The notes below the pieces were generated by a model. The model did no database searches. It worked only from the letters and a program-made list of their open reading frames with translations, and was not told the origin of the DNA. Below, piece by piece: positions 9,123-18,092 of a stretch of 64,000 bases of DNA; within the stretch, counting starts at the first letter, position 1; every line of letters starts with the position of its first letter. The position numbers were made by a program, and so were the translations under genes. Location: contig NZ_CP134195.1 in NCBI RefSeq assembly GCF_031585635.1, forward strand, positions 2,914,001 to 2,978,000, in the 5' to 3' direction. Source of the stretch: Paraburkholderia sp. FT54. Its GTDB lineage: Bacteria > Pseudomonadota > Gammaproteobacteria > Burkholderiales > Burkholderiaceae.

Positions 9123-10592
9123 ATGAATGAAGAAATCCTGATCAATGTCACGCCGCAGGAAACGCGCGTCGCGCTGGTCCAGCAAGGCGCCGTCCAGGAA
9201 CTTCACGTCGAACGAACGCTGTCGCGTGGCCGCGTCGGCAATGTCTATCTCGGCAAGGTTGTGCGCGTGTTGCCGGGCATGCAGTCCGCCTTCATCGACA
9301 TCGGTCTCGAACGCGCCGCGTTCCTTCATGTGGCCGACATCTGGCATCCGCGCATTGCCGGCGAACCGCAGCATCAGACGCCGCATCAGCCGATCGAAAA
9401 AATCGTCTTCGAAGGCCAGACGCTGATGGTGCAGGTCGTGAAGGATCCGATCGGCACCAAGGGCGCGCGCCTGTCCACGCAAGTGAGCATTGCCGGGCGC
9501 ACGCTCGTGTATCTGCCGCAGGAGCCGCATATCGGCATCTCGCAGAAGATCGAGAGCGAAGCCGAACGTGAAGCCGTGCGCGCGCGTTTGACCGCCGTGC
9601 TGCCCGCCGATGAGAAAGGCGGCTACATCGTGCGCACCATCGCGGAAGATGCGACCAGCGAAGAGCTGGCCGGCGACGTCGCGTATCTGCGCAAGACGTG
9701 GGCGACGATTCTCTCGCAAGGGCAGCGCATGCCGCCGACGAGTCTGCTGTATCAGGATCTGAATCTCGCGCAACGCGTGCTGCGCGATTTCGTCAACGAT
9801 GAAACGTCGCGCATTCAGGTCGACTCGCGCGAGACGTATCAGATGCTGGCCGACTTCGCGGCCGAGTTTACGCCGGCGGTGTCGTCGAAACTGCATCACT
9901 ACACCGGCGAGCGGCCGCTCTTCGATCTGTACAACATCGAGGCGGAAATCCAGCGCGCGTTGTCGCGCCGGGTGGATCTGAAGTCGGGCGGCTATCTCGT
10001 GATCGACCAGACCGAAGCGATGACGACCATCGACGTGAACACCGGCGGCTATGTCGGCGCGCGCAACTTCGACGACACGATCTTCAAGACCAACCTCGAA
10101 GCCGCGCACACCATTGCGCGGCAATTGCGTCTGCGCAATCTGGGCGGCGTGATCATTATCGACTTCATCGATATGGAAAACGTCGAGCATCGCGATCAGG
10201 TGTTGGGCGAATTGAAGAAGGCGTTATCGCGCGATCGCACGCGCGTGACGGTGAATGGGTTCTCGCAACTCGGGCTTGTCGAGATGACGCGCAAGCGCAC
10301 GCGGGAATCTCTCGCGCATGTGTTGTGCGAGCCTTGTCCGGTTTGTCAGGGGAAGGGGCAGGTCAAGACGCCGCGTACCGTGTGTTACGACGTGCTGCGG
10401 GAGATTCTGCGCGAGTCGCGGCAGTTCAATCCGCGCGAGTTCCGCGTGGTGGCGTCGCAGCAGGTGATCGATCTGTTTCTCGAGGAAGAATCGCAGCATC
10501 TGGCGATGTTGATTGATTTTATTGGCAAGCCGGTGTCACTGCAGGTGGAGTCGAATTTGAGTCAGGAGCAGTACGATATTGTGCTGATGTGA
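9123..10592 (+). CDS. rng: Ribonuclease G
   Basis: Endoribonuclease of the RNase E/G family, involved in maturing the 16S rRNA 5' end and in mRNA decay. The 489-residue length equals the E. coli enzyme. The N-terminal S1-like region (NVYLGKVVRVLPGMQSAFIDIG) is followed by the catalytic DVNTGGYVG and IIIDFIDM (metal-binding aspartates). The zinc-link CEPCPVCQGKGQ lies near residue 402. It closes the hemF-rng block. The last ~300 bases have softer codon use, and an A+T-rich spacer and the low-G+C pocket follow directly. Confidence 0.97.
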   Translation: MNEEILINVTPQETRVALVQQGAVQELHVERTLSRGRVGNVYLGKVVRVLPGMQSAFIDIGLERAAFLHVADIWHPRIAGEPQHQTPHQPIEKIVFEGQTLMVQVVKDPIGTKGARLSTQVSIAGRTLVYLPQEPHIGISQKIESEAEREAVRARLTAVLPADEKGGYIVRTIAEDATSEELAGDVAYLRKTWATILSQGQRMPPTSLLYQDLNLAQRVLRDFVNDETSRIQVDSRETYQMLADFAAEFTPAVSSKLHHYTGERPLFDLYNIEAEIQRALSRRVDLKSGGYLVIDQTEAMTTIDVNTGGYVGARNFDDTIFKTNLEAAHTIARQLRLRNLGGVIIIDFIDMENVEHRDQVLGELKKALSRDRTRVTVNGFSQLGLVEMTRKRTRESLAHVLCEPCPVCQGKGQVKTPRTVCYDVLREILRESRQFNPREFRVVASQQVIDLFLEEESQHLAMLIDFIGKPVSLQVESNLSQEQYDIVLM

Positions 10593-10707
10593 CTTAATAT
10601 ATTTATATTCTTCAAAAACTTACGTCACTAATTTCATAAAAATAGCAGACTAGCTACCCAACTTTAAAGCGCCTCTTCCTAAGTCCTCAAATGGACGGCT
10701 CCAATCA

Positions 10708-11571
10708 ATGCTCCGCATTACTTTCGATCGATCCGCACTTCACCGCGAACGCTTTGCGCAGGTTCGAGAAAGCGGCATCGTTCAACTCGTCTCCGAAGGC
10801 AAGTTAGCGGTCGTGCATTCAGGGATCTTCTTAACCGAGACATTGGAGCTATACAACCGCAAGGATCGAAGGGAGGAACTTCGTGAACAAATCGATTTCC
10901 TGCATGAGATTTGCAACGGGGGAATTTTCCGCGACAGCGTCGACATTTGGACCGACGAACTGATCCGTGATTTTGCGTTAGGCACGCCTTGCCTAACTAC
11001 GAAAGAGGAAGAGTCAAGAGTCTGGCAGCGTGCTATGAAAGGCATTCGCCAAGCATCTTGGAATCACTGGCACGCGACTAGACCGATGCGCGACCAAGAG
11101 TTCGTCAAAAAGGCGAAGCAGCGGTCCCTATACGCAGAAATCCGCAAGGTTGCTGCGGAAGAGGCCAAAAGGCAGCACCTCGGAAGGGCTCTCAGTTCAT
11201 ATCCCTTCGAGGAACACCGCCGTCAGGCTTTTGACTTTCTTGGACGGGACGTCATACAAGGACAGTTTGTGTCCCGGCGCATCGAAGAAGTGCAGGACCG
11301 ATGGTGCGCAAACAAAGCCCTTTATCCGTATTTCACCTCCTTCGTCGAGGGTTTGTTATACGCGAGCTATTACGCCGCCGTCAAACAGAACAGCGCCATC
11401 GATGACAACTCCCAAGCGGATATCGACCTGCTTACCTTCCTAAATCATGCGGATGTTGTTGTATCTTCTGACACGCGTTTCTTCACGGCAGCGTTTGAAG
11501 AACTTTGGAAGCCCAAAGGCAGAGTACTCGTCAGTCCGGAAAATCTCGCGAACTTCCTTGCCTCCCAGTGA
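10708..11571 (+). CDS. PIN-like domain protein, putative nuclease
   Basis: A 287-residue protein not recognised by name. Its two ends together look like a split PIN fold: ITFDRSAL at the N-terminus (Asp7), FLTETLELY (Glu44), ADIDLLTFL (Asp238, Asp240), then VVSSDTRFF (Asp255). This is the order and type of acidic residues in PIN ribonucleases. Residues ~55-230 are a helical insert. PIN proteins cleave RNA, often as VapC toxins, but this one is much longer than VapC and has no adjacent small antitoxin. Base composition differs from its neighbours: 10801-10860 has 29/60 G+C against 40/60 in rng at 9181-9240. The assignment is by motif reading only. Confidence 0.6.
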   Translation: MLRITFDRSALHRERFAQVRESGIVQLVSEGKLAVVHSGIFLTETLELYNRKDRREELREQIDFLHEICNGGIFRDSVDIWTDELIRDFALGTPCLTTKEEESRVWQRAMKGIRQASWNHWHATRPMRDQEFVKKAKQRSLYAEIRKVAAEEAKRQHLGRALSSYPFEEHRRQAFDFLGRDVIQGQFVSRRIEEVQDRWCANKALYPYFTSFVEGLLYASYYAAVKQNSAIDDNSQADIDLLTFLNHADVVVSSDTRFFTAAFEELWKPKGRVLVSPENLANFLASQ

Positions 11572-11664
11572 GCATCCATCACTGAGTCGCAAAACGTGCG
11601 GGCATATGACATTCAAATATCGCGGACAGCAGCTCCGCCAGCGGCTAGCGAAAAGGATCAGACG

Positions 11665-12063
11665 ATGTACAACGAAACAACCGCTGAGCTTTGGGCAAAG
11701 CACGAACTGAGAATCCGGCGACTAATTTTCTGGATGTCTGCGTTTGCCATAATTGCAGTGATCTCCATGCTATTGCCGTTTATCAATGCAACGAGACCCG
11801 CCAGCCAAACCTTGGGCGCGTGGTGGTCGAGAGCCGGCGCTCCGATGACCGTCTTCGCGATTTTTTCGCAAAACGTGGCTACTCGTTTAGGTGAGCATCT
11901 ACAGTTTGGAGCTTTTGGAAGCTCTGAAATGGTGGCTTTAAGGCAGAAATATTTGCCAGTTCATGCGGTTGGGTTTCGGCTCTCCATTATCCTCACGGTG
12001 GTAGGCACGCTTATCTGGGGCTACGGCGATCTTCTGATCTGCATGCTTTCGACTCACAAATGA
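11665..12063 (+). CDS. Small two-helix membrane protein in the low-G+C pocket
   Basis: Unrecognised 132-residue protein. The start is the ATG at 11665, preceded by AAAAGGA; a longer open frame from 11596 lacks a ribosome site. A charged N-terminus (TAELWAKHELRIRR) leads into a first hydrophobic segment (residues ~21-42, LIFWMSAFAIIAVISMLL). A second lies at about 105-126 (LSIILTVVGTLIWGYGDLL). The ~60 residues between them contain FSQNVATRLGEHLQFG. It starts 93 bases after the PIN-like gene on the same strand and shares its lower G+C, so the two may form one module. No function can be assigned. Confidence 0.6.
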   Translation: MYNETTAELWAKHELRIRRLIFWMSAFAIIAVISMLLPFINATRPASQTLGAWWSRAGAPMTVFAIFSQNVATRLGEHLQFGAFGSSEMVALRQKYLPVHAVGFRLSIILTVVGTLIWGYGDLLICMLSTHK

Positions 12064-12572
12064 GGTCCCGGTGCTGAGGTATGCACAAAAAGTTGCACAC
12101 CCTCGGCGCGGTGATGGGCCAGGGCAACGAAAAAGACGCCGAAGCTCTTGCCGCCATCGATAATCGGTCGCTGGATGTCATCAGGAAATCCGGGCAAGCA
12201 CACGACGCCCTTCCGCACCATCTGTGCGGGCCGTTGGAGATAGGCTAGTGTGCTCGCGCACTGCGACCGCACACCTCGAATCCAAATATTTGGCCAAGTC
12301 TTCGACATGGACGAACATGGCAGCCTTCTACGACCGGTCTGAACGGATGACCGGGAAACCAGTACGCACGTAAAGCACAAGAGACAGGCGATCGGAACGA
12401 TCGGGTGCGGTTTGGTGGCATCGCTTGGCGACCCATTGACGCCAATCCCCCCACACCCACACCCACCCCGTACGCCCCCCCAATTTCCCCATTGACCGCA
12501 CCCCGCCGGCAGGCGTATAACCATCCCACTGGATGTTAATTGGATGGCATCAAGATGCCAACCGGAGTGCAA
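12064..12572. other. Gene-poor stretch, possible junction of the accessory pocket
   Basis: About 500 bases without a convincing gene. Open frames exist on both strands but have no ribosome sites or recognisable motifs. 12445-12485 is strongly C-rich with repeated CCCACAC units. Just before the regulator start there is a palindromic GGCATCAAGATGCC (12545-12558). The mixture of compositions suggests recombination debris, but I cannot name a parent element. Confidence 0.4.
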
Positions 12573-12998
12573 ATGCCCAAACTCAACCTCATAGCCACCT
12601 CCCGCCCCAAAGGCGGCGAGACCGAAAAAATCACCATCAACCTGGGCCCGATCGACCTCGGCCAGATCGATCTACTGGTCGAAGAAGGCTTTTACTCGAA
12701 TCGCACCGACCTGATCCGCACGGCGATCCGTAACCAACTCGCGGTGCATTCCCAGGTCGTCACGGAGACGGTCACCCGGCGCGCCATGGTGCTCGGCATG
12801 CAGCACTTCTCGCGACAGGATCTCGAGGCGGCTCAGGCCGCGCACGAACAACTCGACATTCATGTGCTCGGCCTCGCCAGCATCGCAGCCGATGTGCCGC
12901 CCGAACTCGCGGCGGCCACGATTGCATCCGTGGTGGTGCTCGGCGCCTTTCATGCGTCGCCCGCGGTCAAGGCGGCGCTCGCCGGCCGCATCAGCTAG
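12573..12998 (+). CDS. Ribbon-helix-helix (CopG-like) transcriptional regulator
   Basis: A 141-residue protein with an N-terminal ribbon-helix-helix DNA-binding fold: the strand TEKITINLGPIDLGQID, then LVEEGFYSNRTDLIRTAIRNQL (residues ~19-55). RHH proteins dimerise so that the paired strands read the major groove. The C-terminal half is Ala-rich and not recognised. The start is the ATG at 12573, with GGAG five bases upstream; earlier in-frame ATGs lack this. It ends 90 bases before the PHB depolymerase-like gene on the same strand and is a plausible local regulator of it. The palindrome GGCATCAAGATGCC just upstream could be an operator (inference). Confidence 0.82.
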   Translation: MPKLNLIATSRPKGGETEKITINLGPIDLGQIDLLVEEGFYSNRTDLIRTAIRNQLAVHSQVVTETVTRRAMVLGMQHFSRQDLEAAQAAHEQLDIHVLGLASIAADVPPELAAATIASVVVLGAFHASPAVKAALAGRIS

Positions 12999-13088
12999 AC
13001 GCGACGCTCGACTCATTACCGTGGCTGAAGCAGTGACTCATCGGTCGACTCGCTCATCCACGCCCCACACAGGTCAACGCAAACCATC

Positions 13089-14201
13089 ATGAAAATGAAC
13101 GAAGATTTCCTGAAATCAATGACAGACGCCTTCGAGCTATTGCGCACGAAGGGCCCGCAGGAAGCCACCGCGGCGGTTCAACGCGCGCTCTCGGGCGGCA
13201 ACGCGAACATGCCCCACGCCGAGCATGTACAAACACCGCACACGCCGTCCAATGCCAGCGAATGGGCGCAAGTGTGGACGCAGATGCAAACCCAGGCGCA
13301 AGCCCACGCGCGCCCCGCTCCTTACGCCCCTGCCGCGCCGACTTTCGACGCCGACACGCCAGGCACCTTCAGTACGCACACGTTCAACAACGCAGCCGGA
13401 CAACGCCAGTACAAGCTCTACGTGCCGGCGGTCTACAACAGTGAACCGTTGCCGCTGATCGTCATGCTGCACGGCTGCACGCAGAACGCCGACGACTTTG
13501 CCGCCGGCACGCGCATGAACGAAATGGCCGAGCGTCATGGCTTTATCGTCGTGTATCCGAATCAGGCGCAAGCGGCCAATCATTCCAAATGCTGGAACTG
13601 GTTCAAGCCTGCCGATCAGGTACGCGACCAAGGCGAGCCGTCGTTGATCGCCGGCATCACGCGAGAGGTAATGGGCCGCTATCGAGTGGATCCGGCGCGC
13701 GTGTATGTCGCGGGTCTGTCGGCGGGCGGCGCAATGGCCGACATCATGCTGAAGACTTCGCCCGATCTCTACGCGGCGGCCGGCGTGCATTCGGGTCTCG
13801 CCCACGGCAGCGCGAAGGACTTGCCCTCGGCGCTCGGCGCGATGAAGGGCGGCAAAGCGCAACGCAAGCGCACGCGTGGCACGCCGCAACGTCCGCTCAT
13901 CGTGTTTCATGGCGACGCTGACACGACAGTCCATCCGTCGAATGCGGCCGAGATCATCGCGCCCTTCGACGCCGGCACCACGACAGTCAGCACGCAATCA
14001 GGCGATGCAAGTCACCAACGTGCGTACACGCAGCAGCGGCATGTAGCGGCGAACGGTGTCGAAGCGGAGTCGTGGTCGATTCACGGCGCGGGACACGCGT
14101 GGGCCGGCGGGAGTCAGCGCGGTTCGTACACGGACCCGTGCGGGCCCGACGCCGCCGCGGAAATGGTGCGATTCTTCCTCGCCCATCCGCGCCCGCATTG
14201 A
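13089..14201 (+). CDS. PHB depolymerase/LpqC-type alpha/beta-hydrolase esterase
   Basis: A 370-residue alpha/beta hydrolase of the Esterase_PHB family, whose members hydrolyse poly(3-hydroxybutyrate) or polysaccharide esters such as feruloyl esters. It shows [14 protein letters not shown] (oxyanion region, ~residue 125), the nucleophile elbow [19 protein letters not shown] (acidic residue) and HGAGHAW (catalytic His). Residues ~1-90 are a low-complexity, Gln/Ala/Pro-rich leader without a clear signal peptide, so export is uncertain. It is clearly different from the intracellular PhaZ at 59578. Confidence 0.87.
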   Translation: MKMNEDFLKSMTDAFELLRTKGPQEATAAVQRALSGGNANMPHAEHVQTPHTPSNASEWAQVWTQMQTQAQAHARPAPYAPAAPTFDADTPGTFSTHTFNNAAGQRQYKLYVPAVYNSEPLPLIVMLHGCTQNADDFAAGTRMNEMAERHGFIVVYPNQAQAANHSKCWNWFKPADQVRDQGEPSLIAGITREVMGRYRVDPARVYVAGLSAGGAMADIMLKTSPDLYAAAGVHSGLAHGSAKDLPSALGAMKGGKAQRKRTRGTPQRPLIVFHGDADTTVHPSNAAEIIAPFDAGTTTVSTQSGDASHQRAYTQQRHVAANGVEAESWSIHGAGHAWAGGSQRGSYTDPCGPDAAAEMVRFFLAHPRPH

Positions 14202-14375
14202 GTCGACACATCGGCGGCGGCGAACCAAACGGCTCCGGAGTTCAACATGAATGACCGGAGGTTGGCTATATAGGCGGCCGCCTGATCGCATCACACTCGT
14301 TCTGCGCGAGGCGCCTCGTGCGCTATACCAACGCAGATAGCCGCTAATAGGCCCGCTAGAGACCGCAAGGCGGGC

Positions 14376-14760
14376 CTAAGCCGCAACCGGGCAACCGGCC
14401 TGTTCAAGCGCGGCTTGCGCGTGCTCGTGCAGGTCGCCGCTGGTCAGCGACGCGTCCGGCGTACGCACCCACGCCGCGATGCGCAGCGTGGCACCGCCAT
14501 GGTCGGGATAGTCCGCTACCGTCACGATCGGCGCGAGCGTGGCGCCGCTCAGCACGCGGGGTTCGTCGGCGACCAGCTTCTTCAATTCGCCGATGGCGGC
14601 ATCGACGTCCTTGCGCTGCGCGAGGCCCACTTCGACCTCGATGCGCTGCGTGCCACCGCTGCTGTAATTGATCACCGGATTGCTCCAGATCTGGCGTCAC
14701 GCACGGCAAGGTGGTGCGTGTCATTTCTACCCATACGATCGTGGAGGGCAGGACCGTCAA
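14376..14760 (-). pseudogene. Remnant of an MscS-type mechanosensitive channel
   Basis: The C-terminal ~99 residues of an MscS protein remain open: VINYSSGGTQRIEVEVG (end of the beta domain), then the alpha/beta domain ending EQAGCPVAA. Immediately upstream on the same strand the frame reads RQIWSNPVINYSS, the conserved MscS block (usually PNxxIWSNPVINYS), but it is cut by TGA. The preceding piece VWVEMTRTTLPCVTPD lies in another frame and lacks the DNRR/PN segment. No pore helix is encoded. I read it as a frameshifted and deleted gene; the true 5' limit is unclear. A GGCCCGC/GCGGGCC hairpin at 14350-14376 overlaps its stop. Confidence 0.7.
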
Positions 14761-14955
14761 CGCGTCAACCTCCGACCCGCATTACGAAGTAGAAAGTGAG
14801 AAGAGCGGCAAACATGCCGTTCATCGAGGCGACGCGCTGCATCGGCTCAAGAATTGATATGGATGGCTAACCACACCCATCGGCGTCGCGACGACGCTAG
14901 AGCAAACGGCAGAACTCGCCGGCACGGCAACGAGCCAGCGTCGGCAAGCAATGCC

Positions 14956-16665
14956 TCAGAGAGTGCCCAACGGCCTCAGCAAATTACGCAGCGCCGCAAC
15001 AGTAACCGGACGCGAGAACCAGAAGCCCTGCGCTTCATCGCATCCGAGCGCTTCCAGCTGCGCGGCCTGCCCGGCTGTTTCGACGCCTTCGGCCGTGACA
15101 CGCAGTTTGAGCGCATGTGCCATCGCGATGATGGCGCCGACCAGCGCCGCGCACTGCGGATCGGTGCTCATACGCATCACAAACGAGCGGTCGATTTTCA
15201 GGCGATTCAGCGGAAAACGCGTGAGATACGCGAGGCTCGAATAGCCGGTGCCGAAATCGTCCACCGCCACCTCCACGCCTAGATCGCGCAATGCAAAGAG
15301 CGTCTGCAAAGCCTGCTCGGTGTCGCCGAGCAGCACCCCCTCGGTGATTTCCACCTCGAGGTATGAAGGGTCGAGCGCCGCGTCTTCCAGTGCCTCGCGG
15401 ATCGTCTCGAACAGATTCTGCCGCTGGAACTGCTGCGGCGACACGTTCACCGCGAAGCGCGGCAACGTGCCGGTCAGCCGCAGCAACTTGCCGGCATCGC
15501 GGCACGCGGTCCGGATCACCCACTCGCCGATCTGCTCGATCAAACCCGCCTCCTCCGCGACCGGCACGAACTCGACGGGACTGATCAAGCCGCGCTGCGG
15601 ATGGTTCCAGCGCAGCAGCGCCTCCACTTGCGCGATGCGGCCATTGGCGAGCGTCACCTGCGGCTGATAGACGAGATGCAGTTGCTGACGCTCGATCGCA
15701 TCACGCAGCAGGGTCTCCAGTTCGAAGCGGCGTGCCGCCTGACCTTCCAGCGCGGTGGAAAACCGCCGCACCGCATTACCGTTCACCGCCGAAGCCGCCG
15801 ACAACGCCACGCCCGCGCGACGCATCAGCGTAGGCGCATCGCAGCCGTCGGCCGGATAAGCCACAATGCCGATGCTCGCGGTAATGTTCAAGGTGGTGCC
15901 GGCGTAGTCGATCGGCTCGGCGATGCGGCCCAGTGCTTCGGCGGCGAAGGCATCGGCGGCCGCGCCGCTCTCGTTGACCAGCAAGGCGAACTGCGTTCCG
16001 CCGATCGAGGCGATCGTACCGTCGTTGGGAAAGAGACCACGCAACCGTTCGCCGACGATCTGCAGCACGAGTTCAGCCGCATGCAAACCGAGCGCATCGC
16101 GCAGTTTGCGCAGATGATCGAGCTCGGCGATCAGCACGGTAAAACCGCTGCCGCTGCGCTGACAACGCGCGATAGTCAGTTCCAGCCGTTCAGTAAAAAG
16201 CGTTTGATTGGGCAGGCGAGTCACGCCGTCGTGATGCGCGACGTACCACAGACGCGCTTCCGATTGCGCGTAGCGCGTCATGTCGATGGCGATACCGACA
16301 TAGCGCGCGGGCCCGCTGACGAGACCCCCGGAGCGCGCCGGCTCCGTGACGAGCGGCGCCAACGCCAGCACCACGCGAACCGGCGTGCTGTTACGCCGCA
16401 AAAAATTCCACTCGCCTTCGTAGCGGAAGGCCACCATGGCAAGCGGCGGCAGTTCGGCGCGGCGCCTGGCAAGTTCGGCAGGATCGAATAAAGACTCGAA
16501 GGTATGACGGCCGATCAATTCCTCCGCCGCGAATCCAGTCAGCTTTTCGAATGCGGCGTTGACGGAGTCGAACGTACCGTCCGCAGTGCAGATGAACATG
16601 CCGTAAGGCGCCGAAGCAAGCGCGGCATCGCGCGTACGCGTTTCGGCGTAAAGGGGGACTTGCAT
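14956..16665 (-). CDS. PAS-GGDEF-EAL protein, likely c-di-GMP phosphodiesterase
   Basis: A 569-residue signalling protein. A PAS domain spans ~15-130 (YGMFICTADGTFDSVNAAFEK, truncated here). A GGDEF-like domain spans ~140-300, but its active-site motif is GGTQF (222-226), so diguanylate cyclase activity is not expected. The EAL domain (~315-565) keeps the catalytic set: VEALLRW (Glu348), NVSP (Asn407), EITE (439-442), VDDFGTGYSS (Asp469-470), Lys490 and AEGVET (Glu526). It should therefore hydrolyse c-di-GMP, with the GGDEF remnant possibly regulatory. No transmembrane helix was seen. The start is the ATG at 16665 (AAAGG upstream); the long upstream open frame overlaps the Rieske remnant. Confidence 0.9.
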   Translation of the reverse strand: MQVPLYAETRTRDAALASAPYGMFICTADGTFDSVNAAFEKLTGFAAEELIGRHTFESLFDPAELARRRAELPPLAMVAFRYEGEWNFLRRNSTPVRVVLALAPLVTEPARSGGLVSGPARYVGIAIDMTRYAQSEARLWYVAHHDGVTRLPNQTLFTERLELTIARCQRSGSGFTVLIAELDHLRKLRDALGLHAAELVLQIVGERLRGLFPNDGTIASIGGTQFALLVNESGAAADAFAAEALGRIAEPIDYAGTTLNITASIGIVAYPADGCDAPTLMRRAGVALSAASAVNGNAVRRFSTALEGQAARRFELETLLRDAIERQQLHLVYQPQVTLANGRIAQVEALLRWNHPQRGLISPVEFVPVAEEAGLIEQIGEWVIRTACRDAGKLLRLTGTLPRFAVNVSPQQFQRQNLFETIREALEDAALDPSYLEVEITEGVLLGDTEQALQTLFALRDLGVEVAVDDFGTGYSSLAYLTRFPLNRLKIDRSFVMRMSTDPQCAALVGAIIAMAHALKLRVTAEGVETAGQAAQLEALGCDEAQGFWFSRPVTVAALRNLLRPLGTL

Positions 16666-16678
16666 CGCGCCGGCCTTT

Positions 16679-17239
16679 TTATTTTCCTGGGTAGTGAAAG
16701 CGATCGAACGTGTTCTTGACGCGTGGGTGCAAACAGCAAGCCCCGAAATTCCGGTCCGATGTTTCGGGCAACCGTGCGTATGATAGCGGCTTTCGCGCCC
16801 GCGCCGAATTCGCTGCCTCCCACACGAGTCCGTACGCTTCCTGTGTCGCGTAGGTGACGAGATGCAGACGCTCGGGAATCGTGCCGTCCGTTTGCGACGG
16901 AATGTGCTTGCACTTGCCTTCGCTGTTATAGGCAAGACCGTGGTACGGGCACACGATGTTGCCGTTGTCGACCCATCCCTGGCTGAGCAGCGCGCCACGA
17001 TGCGGACAGATATCGCGTGCACTCACCAGTCGGCCGTTCGAGCGGAACACCACGAGCGGTTCGTCGAGCAGCGTCACGCTGATGGGTTTGTCGGTGACCT
17101 CGGCGGCGAACGCCACCGGATGCCAGTAGCGGCTGAGAATCTCCCAGTCGTGACTAGCGAAAGTGCAATTGCGGGGTAAGGCGGGGAAACGTTGGAACGT
17201 CAGCGGACTGGCGGTGGCAGAAGCAGCGGCGGAACTCAT
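16679..17239 (-). pseudogene. Truncated Rieske-type oxygenase alpha subunit
   Basis: A 186-residue frame starting at the ATG at 17239 (GGAG upstream) encodes a normal N-terminal Rieske domain: DWEILSRYWHPVAFAAEV, then the [2Fe-2S] ligands CPHRGA and CPYHGLAY with the usual spacing, through EAYGLVWEAA. Alpha subunits of this type are about 350 residues and continue into a mononuclear-iron catalytic domain. Here the frame runs into unrelated Ser/Arg-rich sequence after VWEAA and stops. The catalytic domain is missing, so it cannot be a complete oxygenase. A deletion joining it to the region ahead of the EAL gene is the simplest reading; a genuine short ferredoxin-like protein is less likely. 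Confidence 0.72.
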
Positions 17240-17398
17240 GCGTGTCTCCAAAACCTGGTGGGCTCATCGCGCTCATGAGCTGTCTCGAGCGCGTTGGAGA
17301 GAACGATAGCGGGATGAGGTCCGCCGACCCATCCCGTGAAGCGCATTGACTCTATGTACGGAGCAACATAGGGTGCCGCCGCACCGCCGCCGCGCTTT

Positions 17399-17899
17399 TT
17401 ACGCGGCGCGCGGCAAGGCCGCTTCGATGAACACCGCGCACAGCGCTTCCATGCCCTTCGCGTCTTCTTCGTCGAAGCGCGCCACGCTTGGGCTGTCCAC
17501 ATCCCACACGCCGATTAGCGTGCCGTCCGGCGCGACGAGCGGCACGACGATTTCCGACTGCGAAGCCGAATCGCAGGCGATATGACCGGGAAACTCATGC
17601 ACGTCGCGCACCACCTGCGTCTGACGGGTTTGCGCGGCCGTGCCGCAGACGCCCTTGCCGAGCGCGATCCGCACGCACGCGGGTTTGCCCTGAAACGGCC
17701 CGACGACCAGCTCCTGGCCGTCGTGGAAATAGAAGCCGGCCCAGTTCAGATCACTGAGGGAATGAAACACGAACGCGGAAAAGTTCGCGGCGTTGGCGAT
17801 CCAGTCGGTCTCATCGGCGAGCAGCGAGCGCGCCTGGGCGACCAGTTCTTCGTAGTGCGCGGCTTTGGGCAGATGCGAGGCGGAGGAAACTTCGAACAT
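17399..17899 (-). CDS. msrC: Free methionine-(R)-sulfoxide reductase (GAF domain)
   Basis: A 166-residue single-GAF-domain enzyme that reduces free L-methionine-(R)-sulfoxide using thioredoxin. The three family cysteines are present at Cys75 (KPACVRI), Cys85 (KGVCGTAA) and Cys109 (HIACDSAS), with the same 10- and 24-residue spacings as E. coli fRMsr (84, 94, 118). LNWAGFYFHDG and SEIVVPL are also typical. It is cytosolic. Its neighbours do not suggest a pathway. Confidence 0.92.
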   Translation of the reverse strand: MFEVSSASHLPKAAHYEELVAQARSLLADETDWIANAANFSAFVFHSLSDLNWAGFYFHDGQELVVGPFQGKPACVRIALGKGVCGTAAQTRQTQVVRDVHEFPGHIACDSASQSEIVVPLVAPDGTLIGVWDVDSPSVARFDEEDAKGMEALCAVFIEAALPRAA

Positions 17900-18092
17900 G
17901 ACGGCGTCCGTGAGGAAAGCGGAAAGAGGAACAGCGAATCGTGCAGTTTAAAGCAAGCCACCGGTTCCTTCACGGCGCGCGCTCGCGCTTGCGCCGCGCC
18001 GTGCGCAAAGCAAAACCCTCGTCCCTTCCGGTTTCGTCAGACCCGTCGGCATCGGCGCGAAGCTCGAGCCAACGGGAATCACCGCACAACGA

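Noticed and set aside
10708..11571. PIN-like gene as a classic VapBC toxin-antitoxin locus
   Set aside because: The protein is about twice VapC length and no small DNA-binding antitoxin gene lies directly upstream.
12054..12572. 172-residue minus-strand frame in the gene-poor stretch
   Set aside because: No recognisable motif or ribosome site, unusual composition; kept only as an unexplained region.
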